NCBI GenBank assembly: GCA_963748295.1
Contig: CAVVIH010000006.1
Location: 806,001-870,000 of the forward strand
Direction of reading: 5' to 3'
DNA: 64,000 nucleotides
Source: CAVVIH01 sp963748295
GTDB lineage: Bacteria > Acidobacteriota > Vicinamibacteria > Vicinamibacterales > 2-12-FULL-66-21
Part shown: positions 26,271-33,363 of the stretch, one piece after another
Numbering within the stretch: the first letter of the stretch is position 1
Layout of the letters: every line of letters starts with the position of its first letter
Made by a program: the position numbers and the translations under genes
Notes under the pieces: generated by a model
Databases searched by the model: none
What the model was told of the DNA's origin: nothing
Seen by the model: the letters and a program-made list of their open reading frames with translations, nothing else

Positions 26271-27014
26271 ATGTCCCGCTACGCTCCACCCTCCACGCTG
26301 AGTTACTCATTCGGCCCGGGCCCGATTACCCCTGCGGTCAAGTGGATCATCATCGCGAACGTCGCCGTCTTCGTCGTCACTTTCTTCTTCGCGGAACCCG
26401 TCTTTCAATACTTCGGCCTCATCCCGAAGCTCGTCTTCGAGAAGGGCTGGATCTGGCAGCTTGGGACGTACATGTTCCTGCACGCCAATCCGATGCACAT
26501 CCTGCTCAACATGCTGGGTGTGTGGATGTTCGGCGTCACGCTCGAGCGCCGCTGGGGAACGACGTTTTTCAGCAAGTACTACGCGATTACCGGCCTCGGG
26601 GCGGGACTGACGGCCGTGCTCGTGTCGCTGCTCCCGTTCGAGGCGACGCGGCCCGCGTATGATTCCGCGACCATCGGCGCATCCGGCGCGCTGTTCGGCC
26701 TGCTGGTCGCGTTCGCGATCTACTACCCGCATCAGCCGATTCTGCTGATGATGCTCTTCCCGATTCCCGCGCGGATCTTCGTGATGATCTTTGGCGGGCT
26801 GGCTCTGCTTTACACGATCCAGGGCGGGCGCGGCGTTTCAGATACCGCTCACCTGGGCGGGCTCGTCACTGGGTACTTGTATTTGAAGAACGGACGCGGA
26901 GGCATGCTCGCCGAGGTGAAATATCGGTATCTGAAGTGGAAGATGAATCGCCTCCGGCGCAAGTTCGACGTCTACTCGGGCGGCCGGTCCGACTGGGACC
27001 GCAACGTGCACTGA
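26271..27014 (+). CDS. rhomboid family intramembrane serine protease
   Basis: This 247-residue rhomboid has six or seven helices. The catalytic serine is in GASGALFG near residue 138 and the catalytic histidine in DTAHLGGLVTGY near residue 200; the helix-1/2 region has the conserved HANPMHILLNM and WMFGVTLERRWG. Rhomboids cut single-pass membrane proteins inside the membrane. The C-terminus adds about 40 basic, cytosolic residues. It stands alone, downstream of a hairpin-ending tandem repeat and convergent with the ADOP permease gene nine bases away. No substrate is indicated. Confidence 0.92.
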   Translation: MSRYAPPSTLSYSFGPGPITPAVKWIIIANVAVFVVTFFFAEPVFQYFGLIPKLVFEKGWIWQLGTYMFLHANPMHILLNMLGVWMFGVTLERRWGTTFFSKYYAITGLGAGLTAVLVSLLPFEATRPAYDSATIGASGALFGLLVAFAIYYPHQPILLMMLFPIPARIFVMIFGGLALLYTIQGGRGVSDTAHLGGLVTGYLYLKNGRGGMLAEVKYRYLKWKMNRLRRKFDVYSGGRSDWDRNVH

Positions 27015-27023
27015 AAAACTCGT

Positions 27024-29657
27024 TCACTCGTTGCGAATCGCTTCCGAGACATCGATGGCCAGCGCGCGCCGGGCCGGGCCGAGTACAGCCAGCGCGCCGA
27101 TCAAGAGAACACACGCCTCGGCCGCCGGCAAGAGCCAGGGCATGACCTGCCTGCTGTCCGGTTCGTCGAACAGGAGAGGTGACACGAAGTAGCTGACGAG
27201 GATGGCAGCTACTCCCCCGAGCACCGCACCGGCGCACACCGGCAGCAGGACGCGCCGGCAAACTCCAGCCACCAGACGAATCGGAGATGCGCCCAGCGCT
27301 GAACGGATTCCAATTTCCCGGCGGCGCTGCACGACTGCGAAGGCCATTAGCGTGTAGATTCCTGCCACGGCGAAAAGGACCAGGCCCAGCACGAGGCCTG
27401 CGATTCCAACCGCGACAATGAAGCCGGGCAGCGAAGAAAACCAGTGGATCTCGGCCAGGGTCTGGAGGTCGTCCACCTGCAGCGAGGGATCGAGGCCATT
27501 GGCAATCTGACGCAGCCTGGTCGCGATGGTCGTGGAGGCGGCCGGGGACAAGTGAAGCGTCACGTGCACCCGACTTGCCGGCTCGTTCGCTCGCAGGATT
27601 GGCCGATAGATCGTCGGCACAGGTTGCTTTGTAAAGACGTCGCTTACGACCCCGACGATTTCGTACTCGCCGGAAGTGGCAGAGGCCGATCTGTCGTCAT
27701 TGGAGCCAATGACCCGCACGCGGCTGCCCAAGGGGTTTCGCGAGCCAAGAATCTGCTGCGCGAAACTCTGGTTGACGACAATCGAGCCTCGCGCCGGATC
27801 GGCGTCGCCGGATTCGAATCCGCGTCCAGTCAACATCCGGACGTCGAACGCATCGAAGAACGCGTTGTCCACCTCGTTGAAACTGACTCGCTGCTGCAGG
27901 CGGCCTTCGGGACTCTCCGACTTGACGTCGATCGATACGCCTTCCTCCTCGAAGGGCGCGGCTTTCGAGAGGGTCGCAGCCCTCACACCCGGCTCTGCGC
28001 GCAGCCGTTGAGCCATCTCGCCGCGAAGGTTGACGAAGCGCGCCGCCGCATCCGGACCCGCCTTCGGATCCAACGACAGTCGGGCCGTCAGGTATTCCTC
28101 CGCTTTGAACCCCGGGCCTTCGATGACTGGCAGAACATTCACCCACGTGAATTCCGCAATCGTCGGCACGATCGCCATCGATAGGGCGACCTGCAAAACG
28201 ACCGCGGCCGTCCACGCCTTACCCAGGCGGGGCGCCGTGCTGCGGTTGAGCGAGTGAAGCCCCGACAATTGCCAGCGCCTGGTGACGCGCAGCGCCGGGA
28301 AGCCGCCTGCGATGATTGCCGCGAAAACAGCCAGCGCCAGAATGAACAGGATGGTCTGGTACGAAATGTCGAAGGTCATCCAAAAGGCGCGACTGAAGGG
28401 AACCATGGAATTCAAGACTTCGGTCCCCTTCGAAGCGAGGGCCAGGGCCACGCCGGCCGCTCCCAGAGTGAGCAGAAGTACCTCGGTGAAGACCTGGGCG
28501 ACGATCCGGCCGCGGCTGGCGCCAAGCGCCATGCGCGCTGCAAATTCGGCTTGTCGAGCGACCGTGCGAGCGTAGACGAGCACGGCGATATTCAGGCACG
28601 GCGGCACCAGCAATAGCGAGAAAAGCAGTGGAAGTAAGGAGAGCAGCGGACTTCTGGCGCCACTAATGCCGACAATGTACGGGACAACGCGCGACTGTGG
28701 CTGCGGGCCTGCCGTCCCAATCGTGGGGGCAACGAGTCCTACCGACTTTACTTCTGCCTGTGCCCCCTCGAGCGAAGCACCGGGTGCGATTCTCCCGAAC
28801 ACCGTCACATCACCCGGCTTGCGTGAATTCAGCGGCCTCCAGAATTCGTGGTTGACGGGGAACGCGAATCCCGGCGGCATCACGCCGATGATTGTGTGCG
28901 GAACTCCGTCGAGCTTGACGAACTGACCGACGATGTCGCGGTTTGCCGCGAACTGCGTCCGCCACACGTTATTACCGATGACGACGACCGCAGGGGCACC
29001 AGGGCGTTCGTCTGCATCGGTGAAGACGTTTCCGAGCTGCGGACGCACACGGGCCACACGAAAGCCACCCGCGCTCATCTCCGCGATTGGTACAGGATCG
29101 GCCGGGCCAGACCCCACGGCCAGGTTGTGCCGGCTGGTACGGAACGCGCCAATGTCGACGACCGTTCGTAAGCTATCGCGCCACCGCTGGTAGTCCTCGA
29201 CGGACGAGCCCTGCCTGACCTGTCTGGCGGCATCCCACGGTTGGATCACGACGACACGGTCCCCTTCGTTCAATGGCAGCGAGTTGCCACTGATCGTTTG
29301 CACGAATCCGAAAAAGGACGCGCCAACGGTGATTGCGAGGGTCAGCACGAAGCCGCCCACCAGCGTCAGGCTCCAGTGCTTTCCAAGCATGCGCAGCCCG
29401 AGCTTGACGTCGAGCCAGAAAGCGCTCAGGTGCGGAAACGCACTCTGATCGCGCAGCGCCTCCATCGTCTGCGTCGGGTGCCCGTACCGCCTGCGAGCTT
29501 CTCGAGCCGCCTCGATGGCGGACATGCCTTGACGGAGGAGATCATCCTCGGCGAGCCTCAAATGGGTCTGAAGCTCTTGCTCCATGTCCGAATCGGCCCT
29601 CCGGAGTCCCAACACTCCGGCCAACCGGGATACCCACTCTCGTAATGCCGCCTTCAT
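27024..29657 (-). CDS. ADOP-type ABC transporter permease (MacB/FtsX-like)
   Basis: This 877-residue protein starts with a cytosolic segment, MEQELQTHLRLAEDDLLRQG followed by AREARRRYG, the mark of the acidobacterial duplicated orphan permease (ADOP) group. Two MacB-like periplasmic domains alternate with two FtsX helix sets (helices near residues 80, 360-450 and 740-860). ADOP proteins are often encoded without an ATPase, as here, and many paralogues occur per genome. The ATG overlaps the PadR stop by one base (TGATG), so the pair forms one unit. Starts further upstream lie inside padR. A function in export or stress response is unproven. Confidence 0.9.
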   Translation of the reverse strand: MKAALREWVSRLAGVLGLRRADSDMEQELQTHLRLAEDDLLRQGMSAIEAAREARRRYGHPTQTMEALRDQSAFPHLSAFWLDVKLGLRMLGKHWSLTLVGGFVLTLAITVGASFFGFVQTISGNSLPLNEGDRVVVIQPWDAARQVRQGSSVEDYQRWRDSLRTVVDIGAFRTSRHNLAVGSGPADPVPIAEMSAGGFRVARVRPQLGNVFTDADERPGAPAVVVIGNNVWRTQFAANRDIVGQFVKLDGVPHTIIGVMPPGFAFPVNHEFWRPLNSRKPGDVTVFGRIAPGASLEGAQAEVKSVGLVAPTIGTAGPQPQSRVVPYIVGISGARSPLLSLLPLLFSLLLVPPCLNIAVLVYARTVARQAEFAARMALGASRGRIVAQVFTEVLLLTLGAAGVALALASKGTEVLNSMVPFSRAFWMTFDISYQTILFILALAVFAAIIAGGFPALRVTRRWQLSGLHSLNRSTAPRLGKAWTAAVVLQVALSMAIVPTIAEFTWVNVLPVIEGPGFKAEEYLTARLSLDPKAGPDAAARFVNLRGEMAQRLRAEPGVRAATLSKAAPFEEEGVSIDVKSESPEGRLQQRVSFNEVDNAFFDAFDVRMLTGRGFESGDADPARGSIVVNQSFAQQILGSRNPLGSRVRVIGSNDDRSASATSGEYEIVGVVSDVFTKQPVPTIYRPILRANEPASRVHVTLHLSPAASTTIATRLRQIANGLDPSLQVDDLQTLAEIHWFSSLPGFIVAVGIAGLVLGLVLFAVAGIYTLMAFAVVQRRREIGIRSALGASPIRLVAGVCRRVLLPVCAGAVLGGVAAILVSYFVSPLLFDEPDSRQVMPWLLPAAEACVLLIGALAVLGPARRALAIDVSEAIRNE

Positions 29658-30001
29658 CACTGCCTCTCGAACACGGAGAGCATGATGGACACCATGCGGT
29701 CCCATTCCGATTTTTCGGCGGCTAAGTGCCGGCGGCCCGCGGGCGTGATCGCATAGAAACGCGCCTTACGGTTGCTATCGGTGAGGCCCCATTCGCCACG
29801 CAAAAAGCCACGCTGTTCCAGGCGCATCAGACCCGGATAGAGCGTTCCCATGTTTACGCGCAAGGCCCGGCCAGACACCTGCTCCAGCCTTGCGGCGATC
29901 TGATATCCGTGCAGTGGCCCCATGGCAGCCAACGTCTGCAGCACCATCAGGTCGAGAGTGCCTTGCAGTACGTCCGCCTTGGGCGGCTCTTTATTTGGCA
30001 T
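29657..30001 (-). CDS. PadR family transcriptional regulator
   Basis: This 114-residue winged-helix protein matches small PadR regulators of the ADOP-linked type: LQGTLDLMVLQTLAAMGPLHGYQIA, then NMGTLYPGLMRLEQRGFL as the recognition helix and wing, and a short C-terminal helix. I use ATG 30001 (MPNKEPPKADVLQ); the longer frame to 30037 adds an unlikely 12-residue leader. It is directly upstream of and overlaps the ADOP permease gene, and probably represses this pair. The signal is unknown. Confidence 0.9.
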   Translation of the reverse strand: MPNKEPPKADVLQGTLDLMVLQTLAAMGPLHGYQIAARLEQVSGRALRVNMGTLYPGLMRLEQRGFLRGEWGLTDSNRKARFYAITPAGRRHLAAEKSEWDRMVSIMLSVFERQ

Positions 30002-30114
30002 GCCAATAGAGTGCTCCTGACTCCATTGGGATGTCAACTAGAAGATCGGGAGATCGGTAGGGGTCACAACGCCGGCGCGCCAATCGCCAGCAATCACTAA
30101 TCAGAAATCACTAT

Positions 30115-30915
30115 TCATAAAAGGCTTTTAACGAAGCCGCCATCGACCTGAACCGTCGTGCCCGTCACGTACGACGCACGCGGTGACGCCAGGAACGCGA
30201 CGACCGCGCCGAACTCCTCGGGCGTTCCCATCCTTCCAAGCGGAATCATGCTCTCGGTGCGACGCTGCACGGCGTCTCGCGTGGTGCCCTCGCGCGCGGC
30301 GACGGCATCGGCGAGCTCGACGACGCGATCGGTGGCGGTGAATCCGGGAGCGACGCAATTGACGAGGATGTTGTCGCGCGCCAGCTCGTTCGCCAGCGTG
30401 CGCGAAAGGCCGGTGACCGCCGCGCGCAGCGAGTTCGACAACACCAGGCCGTCGATCGGTTGCTTCACCGAAATCGAGGTGACGTTGATGATCCGTCCCC
30501 CTCCGCGCTGGCGCATGTGCGGGACCGCGCCGCGCACGAGCCGGACGACGCTCAGCAGCATCGATTCGATCGACGAGGTCCAGTCCTCGTCGGTCAGCGC
30601 GATGAATGGCGCCGATTTCGGTCCGCCGGTGTTGGTGACGAGGATGTCCAGCCCGCCGAACGCGTCCGTCGTTCCGGCCAGCAGCCGTTCGATGTCGGCG
30701 GCCTTCGACAGATCCGCCTGAATCGCAACAACACGCGCGCCTGTGGCGGCTGCGGCGCGGCCGATCTCCGCCGCGGCGGCGTCGAGCGTCCCCGCATCGC
30801 GCGCACAGATCGCGACACTCGCCCCTTCCGCCGCCAGCGCCATCGCGGACGCCTTGCCAAGGCCTTTGCTGGCGGCGCACACGAGAGCAGACTTGCCGGT
30901 GAGACGGAGATCCAT
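30115..30915 (-). CDS. SDR family protein lacking the catalytic Tyr-x-x-x-Lys
   Basis: This 266-residue short-chain dehydrogenase/reductase fold protein has the nucleotide loop in AASKGLGKA and the NTGG that replaces NNAG. It has the active-site serine region INVTSISVKQ and the C-terminal VTGTTVQVDGGF. Where the catalytic YxxxK should be, it reads VLSNSLRAAV, so both Tyr and Lys are replaced. This variant recurs in some SDR subgroups annotated as oxoacyl reductases, but a normal reductase mechanism is doubtful. It lies 66 bases upstream of the cupin stop with a CAGCT heptamer array between. Confidence 0.82.
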   Translation of the reverse strand: MDLRLTGKSALVCAASKGLGKASAMALAAEGASVAICARDAGTLDAAAAEIGRAAAATGARVVAIQADLSKAADIERLLAGTTDAFGGLDILVTNTGGPKSAPFIALTDEDWTSSIESMLLSVVRLVRGAVPHMRQRGGGRIINVTSISVKQPIDGLVLSNSLRAAVTGLSRTLANELARDNILVNCVAPGFTATDRVVELADAVAAREGTTRDAVQRRTESMIPLGRMGTPEEFGAVVAFLASPRASYVTGTTVQVDGGFVKSLL

Positions 30916-30916
30916 G

Positions 30917-30980
30917 GGATGTCAGCTATCAGCTGTCAGCTGTCAGCTATCAGCCATCAGCTATCCAGCTGTCGGCTGCG
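30917..30980. repeat. heptamer array (GTCAGCT)n
   Basis: Eight or nine copies of the 7-mer NTCAGCT, with substitutions only at a few positions, fill the gap between the SDR and cupin genes. Each unit contains the palindrome AGCT. The same word occurs in the hairpin at 8014-8058. Confidence 0.85.
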
Positions 30981-30981
30981 G

Positions 30982-31350
30982 CTAACTCTTTCGGTGGAAA
31001 TACGTGTCCGTATGGTCCAGCCAGTCCTGGCGGATCGGGCTGAAGAGATCGAGCTCGAAGGTGTCGTCGAGCGCTTCCGCTTGATGCTCGACCCACGACG
31101 GAATGTGCAGCACTTCACCTTCTCTGACCGTGATTTCCTCGCCGGCGATGAGGAATCTCAACGCGCCCTGGAGGACGTAGGTCATCTGCTCGCTCTCGTG
31201 CGAGTGCATCGGCACGAGTGCTCCCTTTTTCAGGTAGATCTGCGACAGCATCTCGCGCTCGCCGGTGACGATCTTGCGCGAAATCATTTCCGTGACTTTC
31301 TCCAGCGCGATCTCATCCCAGCGGTGGAGCCTGACCGTTTGCGTGCTCAA
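30982..31350 (-). CDS. small single-domain cupin
   Basis: This 122-residue cupin carries the two metal-binding motifs in order: MHSHESEQMTYVLQG (His, His, Glu) near residue 50 and VLHIPSWVEHQAEAL (final His) near residue 85. Cupins of this size bind a metal and act as sugar or small-acid isomerases, dioxygenases or sensors; no substrate can be given. The TTG start at 31350 follows AAAGGA, with a TATAAT box a further 24 bases upstream, the best-formed promoter and ribosome site in this part. It is followed by the SDR gene in the same direction. Confidence 0.82.
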   Translation of the reverse strand: MSTQTVRLHRWDEIALEKVTEMISRKIVTGEREMLSQIYLKKGALVPMHSHESEQMTYVLQGALRFLIAGEEITVREGEVLHIPSWVEHQAEALDDTFELDLFSPIRQDWLDHTDTYFHRKS

Positions 31351-31374
31351 CGTTCGTATCCTTTGAAGACGCGG

Positions 31375-31380
31375 ATTATA
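31375..31380 (-). promoter_or_regulatory. -10 box TATAAT of the cupin gene
   Basis: Consensus TATAAT on the minus strand, 24 bases upstream of the TTG start and next to AAAGGA. It abuts the 38-bp tandem array. No consensus -35 is visible at 17 bp. Confidence 0.55.
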
Positions 31381-31397
31381 GCTGAAGACGCGGACGT

Positions 31398-31564
31398 CAC
31401 GGGACGCGGATTCACGCGGATCTCCGGGGGTTAATCACGGAACGCGGATTTACGCGGATTCTCCGGGGTTAATCACGAGACGCGGATTTACGCGGATCTC
31501 CGGAAGTAATCACGAGACGCGGATTTTGCGCGGATCTCAGGAGGTGTTCACGGAACGCGGGGAA
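31398..31564. repeat. tandem array of a 37-38 bp unit, cut by the IS element
   Basis: Four full units start at 31398, 31436, 31474 and 31511, each CACGRGACGCGGATTYACGC followed by GGATCTCCGGGGTTAAT or a close variant. A fifth begins at 31549 and is broken off at 31564, where the IS256 inverted repeat starts. Beyond the IS, at about 33021, the second half of a unit (GCGCGGATCTCCGAGGATTA) resumes, so the transposon entered the fifth unit. Confidence 0.88.
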
Positions 31565-33009
31565 GTGTCAGGTTTTTTGTGTGTGAGACGGTGACGATGA
31601 TGCGTGTGGACGCTGTGGGAAACCGCGTTCTGTGCGGTTTTCCAAGGCCCTGTGGGCGCGTTCTCTGCGTCCGCAGGGCCGGCAGCGTCCATGCGCCTTC
31701 TCAGCATTCTACGCGTTCGGGACGGTGAAGCGATCCTCGTAGAGGATCGCAAACTGTGTCATCGCCAGGTGCCAGTGTCGGATGGCGTTGCGCCAGGAGG
31801 CCGTGATGTGGCGCAGCGCGAGCCAGATCAGTGTTCGTGGCCGCCTCATCGTTCGGAAAATGGCCGCGAGTCTTGATGATCTTCCGCAGCCGCGCGTGCA
31901 CGCTCTCGAGCGCATTCGTCGTGTAGATCACGCGGCGGATATCCGGCGGAAAGGCGAAGAACGGAATGACGTGGGTCCACGCCCGCCGCCAGGACGCGAC
32001 GACCGTCGGGAAGCGTTCGCCCCACGGGCCCCGCGCAAACGCCTCGAGGGCCGCCCCGGCGGCCTCCGCGCTGGCGGCCGTGTCGATGGGCCGTAGGGCC
32101 GCCGCGAGCCGCTTGCGCTCCTTCCAATTCGCAAAACTCAGACTGTGGCGAATCAGGTGGACAAGGCACGTCTGCAGCGTCGTCGCCGGGAAGATGGCCG
32201 CCAGCGCGTCGCTCATCCCTTCAGCCCGTCCGTGACGGCGATGAGGATGTCCTGGCACCCACGCGTTTTCAGATCGGTGAACACCTTCATCCAGAACTTG
32301 GCGCCCTCGGTCTGCTCGATCCAGATCCCGAGGATTCGCGGCTGCCGTCGGGCAGCACGGCCAGCGCGAGATACACCGCCTTGCGCCGCACCTCGCCTCA
32401 TCCCGAATCTTCACGCGCCGCGCATCGAAGTACACCACCGGATAGATCGGCTCGAGCGGGCGGCTTTGCCACGCCGTCACTTCCGCGACGACCGCGTCGG
32501 TGACCGCGCTGATCAGGTCTGGGGAGACCTCCACCGCATACGTTTCCTTCAAAAACCCTTGAATCTCGCGCACCGTGAGCCCGCGGGCTAGAGCGCGATC
32601 ACCTTGTCATCAAAGCCGGTGAAGCGCCGCTCATGCTTGCCAATGAGCTGCGGCTCGAACGTCCCCGCGCGATCGCTAGGAACCTCGATCCCGACCGGCC
32701 CATCATCGGTCAGCACCCGCTTGCCGCTCGTGCCATTCCGATGATTTGTGGCGAGGTCAGGCTTGGCGGCACCGGGTAGGTAGCCGAGGTGATACGTCAG
32801 CTCGCCGCCCAGCGCCCGCTCAATCAGCGCCTTCTTGAAGCGCCGCGATGCGGTCTCGATCTCCTCCGCCGTCAGCGGACCATCGCGGACGAGCTGATCA
32901 AGAATCTCAGCAGGAATCGGCGCCAGGACCTCGGCTGCCGTCTTCTCCGATTTCGCTTTGCGGGGCATACAGTCTCCTCATGCAATGCCCACACACAAAA
33001 TTTCGACAC
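31565..33009 (-). mobile_element. IS256-family insertion sequence, degraded
   Basis: The element is 1445 bp. Its ends are imperfect inverted repeats: GTGTCAGGTTTTTTGTGTG at the left (from 31565) and, on the other strand, GTGTCGAAATTTTGTGTGTG at the right (32990-33009). One transposase gene fills the inside on the minus strand. I find no matching 8-9 bp target duplication: the flanks read CGCGGGGAA and CCTCGGCCA. It sits within a tandem repeat array. Confidence 0.85.
31709..32968 (-). pseudogene. IS256 transposase with at least five frameshifts
   Basis: Frame-by-frame reading recovers nearly the whole transposase. It starts MPRKAKSEKTAAEVLAP and runs to an in-frame TAG at 32588-32590, where SLYARG would be expected: one base of TAC-GCC is missing. 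The frame then changes near 32398, 32338, 32216 and 31836, giving in turn REIQGFLKETYAVEVSPD, EVRRKAVYLALAVLPDGS, ILGIWIEQTEGAKFW, MSDALAAIFP and TLIWLALRHITASW. All three DDE residues survive in pieces: YFDA, AVTDGLKG and TTNALES. Substitution-type stops are absent, so this is either young decay or base-calling error. Not translated as one active protein. Confidence 0.9.
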
Positions 33010-33290
33010 CCTCGGCCAGGATCGCGCGGATCTCCGAGGATTAAGTCAAGGGATGCGGATTTATTCGCGGGCGTACTGCGTAGAAAGATGAGCGCACTGC
33101 GACGGATCCGCGCCAATCCGCGTCTCGTGAAAGCTTTGAGATCCGCGGCGATCCGCGTTCCGTCAAAGCTCGAGATCCGCGGGAATCCGCGTTCTCGTGA
33201 AGTCGTCTGAAGATCCGCGCAGATCCGCGTCCCGTGAACACCAGAAACCCGCCCAGATCCGCGTCCCCGCCGGACGCCACGCGCGGCCCG
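33010..33290. repeat. continuation and inverted copies of the GCGGAT repeat
   Basis: After the IS the rest of a broken unit appears, then four units in the opposite orientation, each starting GATCCGCG and containing AATCCGCGT, at about 33104, 33139, 33173 and 33212, followed by a shorter one. The spacing is 34-39 bp. The array ends about 20 bp before the promoter of the E1 gene. No gene is present between 33010 and 33363. Confidence 0.75.
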
Positions 33291-33307
33291 GCTCCGCGTC
33301 TTCACGC

Positions 33308-33313
33308 TATAAT
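33308..33313 (+). promoter_or_regulatory. -10 box TATAAT of the E1 dehydrogenase gene
   Basis: Consensus TATAAT 50 bases before the ATG at 33364. No -35 consensus is visible, since the upstream region is GC-rich repeat. An AAAGGA sequence lies in the leader, 11-12 bases before the ATG, farther than usual. Confidence 0.5.
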
Positions 33314-33363
33314 TTAGTGATACATCTCAGGATACCGGCGTCTTCGAAAGGACTTCTCCTGGC

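Noticed and set aside
31380..31570. CRISPR array
   Set aside because: Units are contiguous 37-38 bp tandem repeats without unique spacers, and no cas genes are present.
31556..33018. Target-site duplication around the IS256 element
   Set aside because: The nine bases on the two sides (CGCGGGGAA and CCTCGGCCA) do not match, even allowing two mismatches.
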